Below, piece by piece: positions 1-7,369 of a stretch of DNA of 64,000 nt. The DNA comes from Prado023 sp963798745 (GTDB lineage: Bacteria > Actinomycetota > Actinomycetes > S36-B12 > CAIYMF01): contig CAWCUF010000009.1 in NCBI GenBank assembly GCA_963798745.1, forward strand, positions 99,931 through 163,930, in the 5' to 3' direction. A program made the translations under genes and the position numbers. The notes beneath the pieces are model-generated. The model saw only the letters and a program-made list of their open reading frames with translations, did not search any database and was not told where the DNA came from. Every line of letters starts with the position of its first letter. Within the stretch, counting starts at the first letter, position 1.

Positions 1-255
1 CACCTCGCCGCTGCCGCTGACCTTCATCAGCGACATGCCCTCGCCGGTGAACGCCTTCTTCAGGAACTTGCTGGCCCCACCGCTGCCCTCGTAGGCGAAG
101 TCGACATCGCCCTGGTAGGCGACCATCGAGCCCTGCAGGGCGAAGAAGTGCCCACCGGCGCCACCCAGGCGCACCTTGAGCATCCGATTGTTCTGTTTGG
201 TGAAGGTGCCGGGATCAGTGGTCGCCTCGGTGTTGGCGAACAGGTCGCTGCGCAT
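1..255 (-). CDS. AIM24 family protein, N-terminal part (runs off the left edge)
   Basis: The 85 residues visible from an ATG at 255 begin MRSDLFANTE and continue through LKVRLGGAGGHFFALQGSMV and VDFAYEGSGG to a segment on which the window edge cuts the gene. The pattern of beta strands with glycine turns (LQGSMVAYQGDV, GEGMSLMKVSG) is that of the AIM24/TIGR00266 family, named after a yeast mitochondrial protein. Bacterial members have no settled function. The C-terminal half is outside the window. The gene lies upstream of nothing on its own strand here; pit, transcribed in the same direction, ends 9 bases before it starts, so the two may be co-transcribed. Confidence 0.8.
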   Translation of the reverse strand, partial: MRSDLFANTEATTDPGTFTKQNNRMLKVRLGGAGGHFFALQGSMVAYQGDVDFAYEGSGGASKFLKKAFTGEGMSLMKVSGSGEV

Positions 256-264
256 CGCGCCAGT

Positions 265-1521
265 CTAGGGCGCTGCGGGCTCCTCGGGCTTCTCCGGGTG
301 CAGTTCGACGTCGTGATGGTTGATGTGCGGCGGGCCCTCGTAGGGATGCAGGTCCGGGTGCGGCACCGTGTGGTATTCGTGCATCTCGGCCTCGGGGGGC
401 AGCATGGCGGCGATGTCATCGGCGTCGGTGGCGTGCCGCATGAGCCGCCAGGCCCAGGTCAGCAGCGCGGTGATGGCCGTCAAGCTCGCCACCCACCCCC
501 ACGGGTCCGGGAACGTGGTGAGCTTGAAGGCCACGAAGCCCACCACGGCCGCCGCGGGCAGCGTGAAGATCCAGGCGACGACCATCTCGCCGATCTTGCG
601 TGCGTTCAGACCGCTGCCCGCCGCGGCCCCACCGCCCATCACCGACGCAGCGGCGGCCTGGGTGGTGGAGATCGGGATGCCCAGGTTCGTCGCGCCGAAG
701 ATGGAGGTGACCGCACCGATGTTGGCCGCGACCCCGGAGTTTGCGTTGAGCCTGGTGATGCGCAGGCCCATCGTCTCGATGATCTTCCAGCCACCCCACA
801 TGGTGCCGAACGCGATCATCGAGTACGCCGCCAGCTCGACCCAGACCGGGATGCCCTGGTCGACCCCGAGGTACTCGCCGGAGACCAGGGCGAACGCGAT
901 CACGCCCATCGTCTTCTGGGCGTCGTTGGCGCCGTGGCCGAAGGACACCGCGGCTGCGGAGACGATCTGCAGCCACTTGAAGGCCTTGGCGTCATCGGCC
1001 AGATGCGTGACCCGCTGCAGCAGGGCCACGAGGTACATCGCGAGGAACGCCACGGTGAATGCCACGAGCGGCGAGATCACGATCGCCAGCGCGGCCTTCT
1101 CGATGCTGCTCCACTCGATGACGTCGGCCCCGCCCGCGGACAGTCCCGCTCCCAGCAGGCCACCGATCAGGGCGTGGCTCGAGGACGACGGCATGCCGAC
1201 CGCCCACGTGAGGTAGTTCCACAGGATCGCACCCAGCAGCGCACCGAAGGCCACTCCGAGCCCCACGGGCACACCGCCGGACTGATAGCCCAACGACTCG
1301 ACATCCACGGTCTTGGCCACGGTGTTGGCCACGGCTGTGCCGACGACGAACAGCGCCACGAAGTTGAAGAACGCCGCCATGTAGACCGCATGGCGGGGCT
1401 TCATCGCCCGGGTGGCCACCACGGTCGACGTGGAGTTGGCCGCATCGTGGAAGCCGTTGGTGAAATCGAACAGCAGCGCCAGGAGAACGACACCGACGAC
1501 GGCAACGAGGACCATGTCCAT
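265..1521 (-). CDS. pit: PiT family inorganic phosphate transporter
   Basis: A 418-residue polytopic membrane protein that should take up phosphate, probably as a metal-phosphate complex, with low affinity and driven by proton symport. The two PiT signatures are present: GFHDAANS at residues 23-30 and GHGANDAQKTMG near residue 200. About ten hydrophobic segments are visible. The start chosen is the ATG at 1521, because a TACCTT -10 hexamer sits exactly 7 bases before it, as in a leaderless transcript. A TTG at 1530 would lie inside that hexamer. The last 39 residues are an unusual soluble tail with eight histidines (HPDLHPYE, INHHDVELH). A PHO-box-like repeat lies upstream, which points to phosphate-responsive control. 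Confidence 0.93.
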   Translation of the reverse strand: MDMVLVAVVGVVLLALLFDFTNGFHDAANSTSTVVATRAMKPRHAVYMAAFFNFVALFVVGTAVANTVAKTVDVESLGYQSGGVPVGLGVAFGALLGAILWNYLTWAVGMPSSSSHALIGGLLGAGLSAGGADVIEWSSIEKAALAIVISPLVAFTVAFLAMYLVALLQRVTHLADDAKAFKWLQIVSAAAVSFGHGANDAQKTMGVIAFALVSGEYLGVDQGIPVWVELAAYSMIAFGTMWGGWKIIETMGLRITRLNANSGVAANIGAVTSIFGATNLGIPISTTQAAAASVMGGGAAAGSGLNARKIGEMVVAWIFTLPAAAVVGFVAFKLTTFPDPWGWVASLTAITALLTWAWRLMRHATDADDIAAMLPPEAEMHEYHTVPHPDLHPYEGPPHINHHDVELHPEKPEEPAAP

Positions 1522-1528
1522 GGCGCTC

Positions 1529-1534
1529 AAGGTA
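1529..1534 (-). promoter_or_regulatory. -10 hexamer of pit (leaderless)
   Basis: TACCTT on the minus strand, 7 bases before the pit ATG at 1521. This fits the actinobacterial TANNNT -10 with transcription beginning at the start codon. Confidence 0.5.
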
Positions 1535-1594
1535 AGCCCACAGCCCCCGGCTGTTCACCGCGGGGATACCTCAGAGGACGGCGTCCGCCCGAGA

Positions 1595-1616
1595 GTTCAC
1601 CTCGTGTTCATCTTGG
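1595..1616 (+). promoter_or_regulatory. PHO-box-like direct repeat upstream of pit
   Basis: Two adjacent 11-base units, GTTCACCTCGT and GTTCATCTTGG, match the actinobacterial PHO box (GTTCACC repeated every 11 bases), the site for PhoP/RegX3-type response regulators. The repeat reads on the plus strand, opposite to pit, and lies about 75-95 bases upstream of the predicted transcription start. A further single GTTCACC at 1553-1559 falls near the -35 position. Confidence 0.6.
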
Positions 1617-1632
1617 TGTCTGCCGTGGGACA

Positions 1633-2931
1633 TCAAGCCAGGGTGGTCACGGCGTGGATGACCAGACCGGCCAGGGCTCCCACGATGGTGCCGTTGATCC
1701 GGATGAACTGCAGGTCGCGACCCACCGCGAGCTCGATGCGGGTCGCGGTCTGCGGTCCGTCCCAGCGCGCGACGGTGTCGCTGATCACGCTGGTGAGCTC
1801 CACCCGGTAGTCCGCGACCAGGTGCACCACGGTGTCGGTGATCCAGGCGTCCAGGCGGGTCTGCACCGCCGGATCGGTGGCCAGCGTATGGCCCAGCTGC
1901 GCCAGCGCGCCGCTGACCCGGGTGCGCAACTCGCTGTCGGGGTCGTCGGCTGCCTCGAGGAGCACACGCTGGGCGGTCTCCCAGATGCGGTTGACCGAGC
2001 GCTGAACGTCGGGGTGGTCGTACATGTCGACCTTCGCCTGCTCGACCCGCGCCTGGGTGCTCTCGTTGGTCCGCAGGTCCTCGGCGAACTGGGTCAGCAT
2101 CCGGTCGATGGCTTGGCGGACGTCATGCTCGGGGTCGTCGCGCACAGCGGTCAGGAAGCGCACGAGCTCCAGGTGGATCCGGTCGCCGACGAGGTCGTCG
2201 ACGAAGCGCGGAGACCAGCCCGGGGCCTGCTTGGTGACCAGCTCGATGATCGAGCGCCGGTTGGTCGCCACCCAGGCGTGCAGTCGCTCGGCCAGGACAT
2301 CCACGATCCCGGTGTGCGCCCCGTCGGCCACCACCTGGCCGAGCAGGTGGCCCAGGGCGGGGGAGACCTCGGTGCGCGCGACCCGCTCGGCCAGCACCCG
2401 CTCGATCATGGTGCGCATCTGTTCCTCGTCGAGGACGGCCAGCAGCCCGCGCACCGCACGGCCCAGCTCGCCGGACACCCGCGTCGCGTGGTCGGGCTCG
2501 GCGAGCCAGACGCCGGCGCGCCGGGTCACCTCGGCATCGGTGACCTTCTCGCGCACGACCTCGTCGGTGAGGAAGTGCGTGCCCACGAACTCGCCGAGCG
2601 TGGCGCCCATCTGGTCCTTGCGCGTGGGGATGATCGCGGTGTGCGGGATGGGCACGCCCAGCGGGTGGCGGAACAGGGCGGTGACCGCGAACCAGTCGGC
2701 CAGGGCGCCGATCATGGCGGCCTCGGAGCCGGCCTGGACGTAGCCGATCCAGCCTGCGGGGCTGGCCCCGTAGCCGATCAGCGTGGCCATGAAGATCACC
2801 GCCGCCAGGCCGAACAGCCCAGTCGCGACTGCCTTCATCCGACGCAGCCGAGCGCGACGCACCTCGTCGGAGCCGCCCCACGGGCTGGCCAGCCCCGGTC
2901 CGGTGCCGGCGGGAGCAGTCGCGGTCGTCAC
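1633..2931 (-). CDS. DUF445 family membrane-associated protein
   Basis: A 432-residue member of the DUF445 (YjiN/YheB-like) family. A hydrophobic segment at about residues 34-55 is followed by the family signature ending in ALADWFAVTALFRHPLG near residue 90, then IPHTAIIPTRKDQMGATLG. The long middle part is helical and soluble (repeated charged stretches, residues 130-390), and a second hydrophobic segment (VGALAGLVIHAVTTLA) ends the protein, so both ends probably sit in the membrane. The function of the family is not established. The GTG start at 2931 follows a TAGACT hexamer by 7 bases, so the transcript is probably leaderless. It is on the same strand as pit, 111 bases upstream, but pit has its own promoter. 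Confidence 0.85.
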   Translation of the reverse strand: MTTATAPAGTGPGLASPWGGSDEVRRARLRRMKAVATGLFGLAAVIFMATLIGYGASPAGWIGYVQAGSEAAMIGALADWFAVTALFRHPLGVPIPHTAIIPTRKDQMGATLGEFVGTHFLTDEVVREKVTDAEVTRRAGVWLAEPDHATRVSGELGRAVRGLLAVLDEEQMRTMIERVLAERVARTEVSPALGHLLGQVVADGAHTGIVDVLAERLHAWVATNRRSIIELVTKQAPGWSPRFVDDLVGDRIHLELVRFLTAVRDDPEHDVRQAIDRMLTQFAEDLRTNESTQARVEQAKVDMYDHPDVQRSVNRIWETAQRVLLEAADDPDSELRTRVSGALAQLGHTLATDPAVQTRLDAWITDTVVHLVADYRVELTSVISDTVARWDGPQTATRIELAVGRDLQFIRINGTIVGALAGLVIHAVTTLA

Positions 2932-2938
2932 GGCCCAG

Positions 2939-2944
2939 AGTCTA
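2939..2944 (-). promoter_or_regulatory. -10 hexamer of the DUF445 gene (leaderless)
   Basis: TAGACT on the minus strand, 7 bases before the GTG at 2931. Confidence 0.55.
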
Positions 2945-2979
2945 GGTGCCCCGTCTGCGGGCAGGGCGCGAGGCGCTGG

Positions 2980-4359
2980 TCAACCCAGCAGGGATGTGGC
3001 CACCTCGCGGTGGAACGCCACCGACAGGGCGAGGTCGTCGACGTGGATCCGTTCGTCGGCGTTGTGACAGCCGGACTCGACCACCTGCGCGGGGGTGGTG
3101 GCGATCGGGCTGAACCCGTAGGCGACGGTGCCGAAGTCGCGGCGCAGGTACACCGAGTCGGTGAATCCGGTGCTCAGCATCGGCAGCGGCTCGGCGCCGA
3201 CCTCCTCGGCCAGGAACGCTCGGCAGGCGTCCCAGAGCGGACCGGTGGGCGGGGACTCGTTGCCCGCGACCGAGGGCACCGGGAAGCTCAACTCGCACAG
3301 TGCGGCGAGGTCCCCGAGGCGGGCGCGGACGGCAGCCAGGACCTCGGCGTCGGAGCTGCCCGGCAGGAGCCGGGCGTCCAGGCCGACTCCGACGCGGGCC
3401 GGGATCACGTTCGAGGCTGGGGAGCCGTGCAACAGGGTCGGGGCCATCGTCGTGCCGCTGAGCGCCGGCAGGACGAACGGGAAGGTGGGGTGCAGCGCGG
3501 TGGCCCGCGCCAGCGCCGCGGGGACACCGATTGCCTCGGTGGTGCCCGCACCCAGCAGGGCGTCGAGGGTGGCTCGCAGCGTGTGGTGGTCGCTGGGCTC
3601 GGGCTGGCCGAGGCCGATCGCGGTCAGCACCGCGCCGAGGCGGGGGACCGGGTTGTCGCCCACCCCGGGCATCGACGCATGACCTGCCTCGCCGAGAACG
3701 TCGACGCGCACCGGGCAGGTGCCCTTCTCACCCACGCCGATCGCGGCCATGAGCCGTCCGTCGGACAGTCGGTAGGGCAGCCCGCCGCCCTCGTTGAGCG
3801 CGTAGTCGACGGCGAGATCGGGGCGGTTCGAGGTCAGCCAGTTCATGCCGACCGTCGCCGCACCGTCCTCCTCGTCGGCGGCGACCAGCAACAGCAGGTC
3901 ACCACGCGGGCGGAACCCCTCGCGAGCCAGCGACGCGAACGCCACGGCGCGCGCCGCCACCTCGCCCTTCATGTCGAGCGCACCGCGACCCCACAGGTAC
4001 CCGTCAGCGTCGAGGAACGCGGCGAACGGTGGATGGGTCCAGTCGGCGGCGTCGGCCGGCACCACGTCGCTGTGGCCCACGAACGCCAAACTCCGTGGCG
4101 GCGTCGACCCAGCACCAGCACCCGCTGCCCGGCCCGACCCACGGAGCCACGCGATCAGGTTCAGCCGCGCCGGGTCCGGGCCGACGAGTTCGGCCGTGAC
4201 CCCGTTCTGCGCCAGGTATGCGGCCAGCGCGTGGGCGACCTGCGTCTCGTTGCCGTTCGTCGAGTCGATGCGCAGCAGCGTCTGGGCCAGCGCGATCACC
4301 TCCGCGCGCAGGTCAGCGGCCGCAGCCGTAGCGGTGCTCAGGTCAGTCATGGCGCCCAT
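2980..4359 (-). CDS. M20 family metallopeptidase / deacylase
   Basis: A 459-residue cytoplasmic zinc hydrolase of the M20/ArgE/DapE/carboxypeptidase family. Metal-ligand motifs are visible in order: GHSDVVP (His96, Asp98), GRGALDMKG (bridging Asp129), and ADEEDG (Glu163 base and Glu164 ligand). An internal dimerisation domain follows at about residues 210-330, and the last part holds the final ligand region. These features show the fold and chemistry but not the substrate: N-acyl amino acids, dipeptides or succinyl-diaminopimelate are all possible. Catalytic positions are intact. A second in-frame ATG at 4350 is an alternative start. The gene stands alone between the DUF445 gene and a 208-base spacer. 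Confidence 0.88.
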   Translation of the reverse strand: MGAMTDLSTATAAAADLRAEVIALAQTLLRIDSTNGNETQVAHALAAYLAQNGVTAELVGPDPARLNLIAWLRGSGRAAGAGAGSTPPRSLAFVGHSDVVPADAADWTHPPFAAFLDADGYLWGRGALDMKGEVAARAVAFASLAREGFRPRGDLLLLVAADEEDGAATVGMNWLTSNRPDLAVDYALNEGGGLPYRLSDGRLMAAIGVGEKGTCPVRVDVLGEAGHASMPGVGDNPVPRLGAVLTAIGLGQPEPSDHHTLRATLDALLGAGTTEAIGVPAALARATALHPTFPFVLPALSGTTMAPTLLHGSPASNVIPARVGVGLDARLLPGSSDAEVLAAVRARLGDLAALCELSFPVPSVAGNESPPTGPLWDACRAFLAEEVGAEPLPMLSTGFTDSVYLRRDFGTVAYGFSPIATTPAQVVESGCHNADERIHVDDLALSVAFHREVATSLLG

Positions 4360-4531
4360 CGTTGCCTATGCCCCAGGCCCCGCGACCATGGGCGTCGACC
4401 TGGCGCCCTGGTGCGCCAAGAACAGCAGGTCGTCTCCAGATCGTTGGGAGCGGGGGTGGGATCGGGCGCGTGGTCGGGAGTGGGGGCGGCGCGTGGGCAG
4501 GTGGGCGGATCTGGCGCGAGGGCAGGGTGTG

Positions 4532-4575
4532 GGATCAGGCGCGGATCAGCCGCGGATCAGGCGCGGATCAGGCGT
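4532..4575. repeat. 11-bp tandem repeat, four copies
   Basis: Four head-to-tail units of GGATCAGGCGC (the second has GGATCAGCCGC, the fourth ends in T). The array starts in the spacer upstream of the M20 gene and runs into the 3' end of the 503-residue gene, whose TGA stop codon lies inside the fourth unit. The rest of the 4360-4567 spacer is G-rich with degenerate copies and no gene. Confidence 0.85.
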
Positions 4576-6079
4576 TGCGCTCGAACATCCCGGCGACCGC
4601 CGCCAACCCGAGCACCGAGCGTGCGGCGTACTCCGAGCGCCACATCCCGCCGTGGCAGGACCCGTCGACGAACAGCTGCATCGGGTGGTCGATCGGCACG
4701 TCCGGGTTGGCGCTCGACTCCGGGTTGCGCAGGTCGTGGACCAGCAGCGCCGCCATGATCGCGTTCGAGGTGTCGGGTTCGAAGATCTCCAGTCCGAACC
4801 GGTCGGCGCCCGCGTACGCCGCCGCGAGACCCTTGTTCTTGACCACGGAACGGGTCCGGGTGCTCGGCGCCACGTTCAGCGACACGCGCACGCCGTCCTC
4901 CCGGGCGGCCATCGCGCGCCAGCGCTGCAGACGCTTGGCCAGCAGGTAGTTGGGACCCTGCTGGGCGACCAGGCAGTCGCAGATGCCGTACTCGACGCCA
5001 TCGGGGGTGAAGATCGTCTCCGGGTAGTTCTGTTCGAACTGTCCGATGAGCCGCAACGGCGAGCGTGCGAAGCGCCACAGTCCCGCCGAGCGCCACCGCC
5101 GACGGGACTCCTCGACCGCCTCGATCGGTGCGGCGAACACGTCGGTCGGCGTGGCCAGCCACGCCAGCATCACGTCGTGACCCGCCCCGACCAGGTCCAT
5201 GCTGAGCGCGTCGATGGCCAGGGACACGCGCACGTGCAGCGGTCCATCGGCGTAGACGTAGTTGCCCAGCGTGAACGGCCCGCCGATGCTGGCCAGCCAG
5301 GTCCGGATCTCGGGGGTCTGGGTCAACAGGTCGGCTCCGGCCACGGCGGCCAACGCATCACCCTGCAGCTGGGTGCGATCCGGCATCCCGTTGGGGACCG
5401 GGATCCGCATCCGGCCGGCCCGGCCCTGCGCCTGGGCGATGACCCGACGCCAGAGGTCCGGACGGGGCAGGTCTACCGCCCAGACTGTGGCCTCCCAGTC
5501 CAGAAGGCATGCCGCGGGGCCCATCTCCGCACCGACGCCGAGCACGGCGAAGTTCACGCCGGTGAGGTCCAGCCACTCCGGGTGGGCCATCACCGCCTCC
5601 AGCGCGTGCGCGAAGCTCGGCTCCACCATCCCGGAAGCCACCCAGACGTCGAGCTGATGACGCAGATCGGCGCCGGCGAGCTGGCGGCCGTGGTAGGGGA
5701 TCACCAGCTCGGTCACGGCACGCCCGGTGCCGACGACCTCGGCGGTGTCGAACCCCGGGTCCCGGTGCTCAGCCATCGCCGTGACCAGGTCGGTGGTCTT
5801 CCCGTCGCGGGTGAACGTGAACCGCTGATACAGGCTGGCCATCGCGTCGCGGCTCATCGCGACCGAGCCACCGGGGGCCACCAGGCCGGACTCCACCAGC
5901 TCCCTGGCCGGGGGCAGGTAGCCCTTGCGCCAGTTCGAGATCCCCTCGATCCGGACGGCGAGCTCTGGGTCGGTGGCCCGCGCGGCATCGGCGAAGACGG
6001 CCCGCCCGGTGTTCATCGACGACTGGCGGCCGCCGTCGATCGGGAAGTCGATCCCACGCTGGGGGTTGAACTCGGGCAC
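4568..6079 (-). CDS. Uncharacterised 503-residue protein with a Rossmann-like nucleotide-binding segment
   Basis: I do not recognise a named family. The 503-residue protein has no signal peptide or membrane segment. At about residues 176-206 it has a glycine-rich motif (NFAVLGVGAEMGPAACLL, then VWAVDLPRP), a hydrophobic strand, GxGxExG loop and second strand ending in an acidic residue. This resembles the cofactor site of SAM-dependent methyltransferases or NAD(P) enzymes. Near residues 395-410 there is YGICDCLVAQQGPNYLLAKRL, and near the C-terminus a hydrophobic helix (SVLGLAAVAGMF). Its GTG start lies 9 bases after the stop of glgM on the same strand, so the two are probably co-transcribed and translationally coupled. 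A link to glycogen or maltosyl-phosphate metabolism is therefore possible but unproven. Confidence 0.8.
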   Translation of the reverse strand: MPEFNPQRGIDFPIDGGRQSSMNTGRAVFADAARATDPELAVRIEGISNWRKGYLPPARELVESGLVAPGGSVAMSRDAMASLYQRFTFTRDGKTTDLVTAMAEHRDPGFDTAEVVGTGRAVTELVIPYHGRQLAGADLRHQLDVWVASGMVEPSFAHALEAVMAHPEWLDLTGVNFAVLGVGAEMGPAACLLDWEATVWAVDLPRPDLWRRVIAQAQGRAGRMRIPVPNGMPDRTQLQGDALAAVAGADLLTQTPEIRTWLASIGGPFTLGNYVYADGPLHVRVSLAIDALSMDLVGAGHDVMLAWLATPTDVFAAPIEAVEESRRRWRSAGLWRFARSPLRLIGQFEQNYPETIFTPDGVEYGICDCLVAQQGPNYLLAKRLQRWRAMAAREDGVRVSLNVAPSTRTRSVVKNKGLAAAYAGADRFGLEIFEPDTSNAIMAALLVHDLRNPESSANPDVPIDHPMQLFVDGSCHGGMWRSEYAARSVLGLAAVAGMFERNA

Positions 6080-6088
6080 CCGGGCGCC

Positions 6089-7258
6089 CTAGCCGCGCGC
6101 GTCGATGGTGCGCTGATACACGTCCACCGTGATCTTGGCGATCTTGTCCCAGCCGAACTGGTCGACCGCGCGCTCGCGGCCGGCCGCGCCCATCGCCGCA
6201 GCGCGGGCCGGATCGGACATCACCGAGGTCAGCGCCGCAGCGAGCCCGGACTCGAAGCCGGAGCCGTCGGCCTCGTCGTAGTGGACCAGGTGACCGGTCT
6301 CGCCCTCGACGACGACCTCCGGGATCCCGCCGACATCGCTGGCCACGACCGCCGTCCGGCAGGCCATCGCCTCGAGGTTGACGATCCCGAGCGGTTCGTA
6401 GACCGACGGGCAGGCGAACACGCCTGCGTGGGTCAGGGCCTGCACCAGGTGCGCACGGCTGAGGTGCTCATTGACCCACACCATGTTCGCCGCGCCCTTG
6501 GACTCGCGCAGCGCAGCGACCCCAGTCTCGACCTCCGCGCCCAGCTCCGGGGTGTCCGGTGATGAGGCGATGAACACCAGCGGGATGTCGGGGTCCATGA
6601 GTGCCGCGGCCTTGAGCAGGTGCGCGATGCCCTTCTGGCGGGTGATCCGCCCGACGAACAGCACATAGGGCCGGCTCGGGTCGATCCCGACCGACTCGAT
6701 CAGGTCCGTGTTCGGGTCGGGCTGGTACAGCTCGGTGTCGATGCCGTTGTGCACGACCTCGACCTTCGCCGGGTCGACATCGGGATAGGAGTCGAGCACG
6801 TCGCCACGCATGCCGTGGCTGACCGCGATGATCTTGTCCGCACCCTCGTAGGCCGTCTTCTCGATCCACGACGACAACCGGTATCCGCCGCCGAGCTGCT
6901 CGGCCTTCCAGGGTCGCTTGGGCTCCAGCGAGTGTGCCGAGATGACGTGCGGGACATCGAGGTAGAGCCCGCCGGCGTGTCCGGCGAAGTTCGCATACCA
7001 GGTGTGCGAGTGCAGCAGCTCCACGCCCTCGCTGGCTGCCACCATCGCCAAGGAGATCCCCATCGTCTGCAACGAGGCGTTCGCCCCGGCCAGCGTGTCG
7101 GGTACCTGGTGGGCGTTGGCGTCGTCGCGGGGTGCCCCCCAGCACTGCACATCGACATCGATGAGCTTGCGCAGTTCCCGCGCCAGGTACTCCACATGCA
7201 CCCCTGCGCCGCCGTAGGCCTCCGGGGGCCATTCCCGTGTCAACAGTCCGATCCGCAT
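6089..7258 (-). CDS. glgM: GT4 glycosyltransferase, glycogen synthase / maltose-1-phosphate synthase
   Basis: A 389-residue GT4 retaining glycosyltransferase. In actinobacteria this type (Rv1212c-like) uses ADP-glucose, made by the adjacent GlgC, to form alpha-maltose-1-phosphate for GlgE; it is often annotated GlgA. The N-terminal EWPPEAYGGAGVHVEYL segment binds the acceptor. The C-terminal half has VLFVGRITRQKG and the EX7E motif within CPSVYEPLGIVNLEAMAC, followed by SDVGGIPEVV. The reading frame stays open upstream to 7531, but the ATG at 7258 gives the family N-terminus MRIGLLTREWPPE and follows a TAGGCT hexamer by 7 bases. It is divergent from glgC, as in mycobacteria, and is followed 9 bases later by the 503-residue gene. 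Confidence 0.93.
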   Translation of the reverse strand: MRIGLLTREWPPEAYGGAGVHVEYLARELRKLIDVDVQCWGAPRDDANAHQVPDTLAGANASLQTMGISLAMVAASEGVELLHSHTWYANFAGHAGGLYLDVPHVISAHSLEPKRPWKAEQLGGGYRLSSWIEKTAYEGADKIIAVSHGMRGDVLDSYPDVDPAKVEVVHNGIDTELYQPDPNTDLIESVGIDPSRPYVLFVGRITRQKGIAHLLKAAALMDPDIPLVFIASSPDTPELGAEVETGVAALRESKGAANMVWVNEHLSRAHLVQALTHAGVFACPSVYEPLGIVNLEAMACRTAVVASDVGGIPEVVVEGETGHLVHYDEADGSGFESGLAAALTSVMSDPARAAAMGAAGRERAVDQFGWDKIAKITVDVYQRTIDARG

Positions 7259-7265
7259 GTCGGGA

Positions 7266-7271
7266 AGCCTA
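7266..7271 (-). promoter_or_regulatory. -10 hexamer of glgM (leaderless)
   Basis: TAGGCT on the minus strand, 7 bases before the ATG at 7258. Confidence 0.55.
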
Positions 7272-7357
7272 GGCCCGGCGCGAGCGTGTTGCGCGCTCGC
7301 TGGGCGCTGGAGCAGCTGGCCGCTTCGCTCCGGCGCGCCTGAACCCGGGGCGATGGC

Positions 7358-7363
7358 TACCGT
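7358..7363 (+). promoter_or_regulatory. -10 hexamer of glgC (leaderless)
   Basis: TACCGT, 6 bases before the ATG at 7370. The intervening bases read GGAGGC but are too close to the ATG to serve as a ribosome binding site. Confidence 0.5.
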
Positions 7364-7369
7364 GGAGGC

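Noticed and set aside
1522..1530. TTG start of pit at 1530
   Set aside because: It lies within the predicted -10 hexamer; the ATG at 1521 fits the promoter and the family N-terminus.
148..4758. A plus-strand open frame of 1536 codons across pit, DUF445 and the M20 gene
   Set aside because: It is antisense to three genes with clear family motifs, is rich in Arg, Gly, His and Asp as expected for a high-GC shadow frame, and has no recognisable domain. The same applies to long plus-strand frames at 3845-6562 and 57297-59561.
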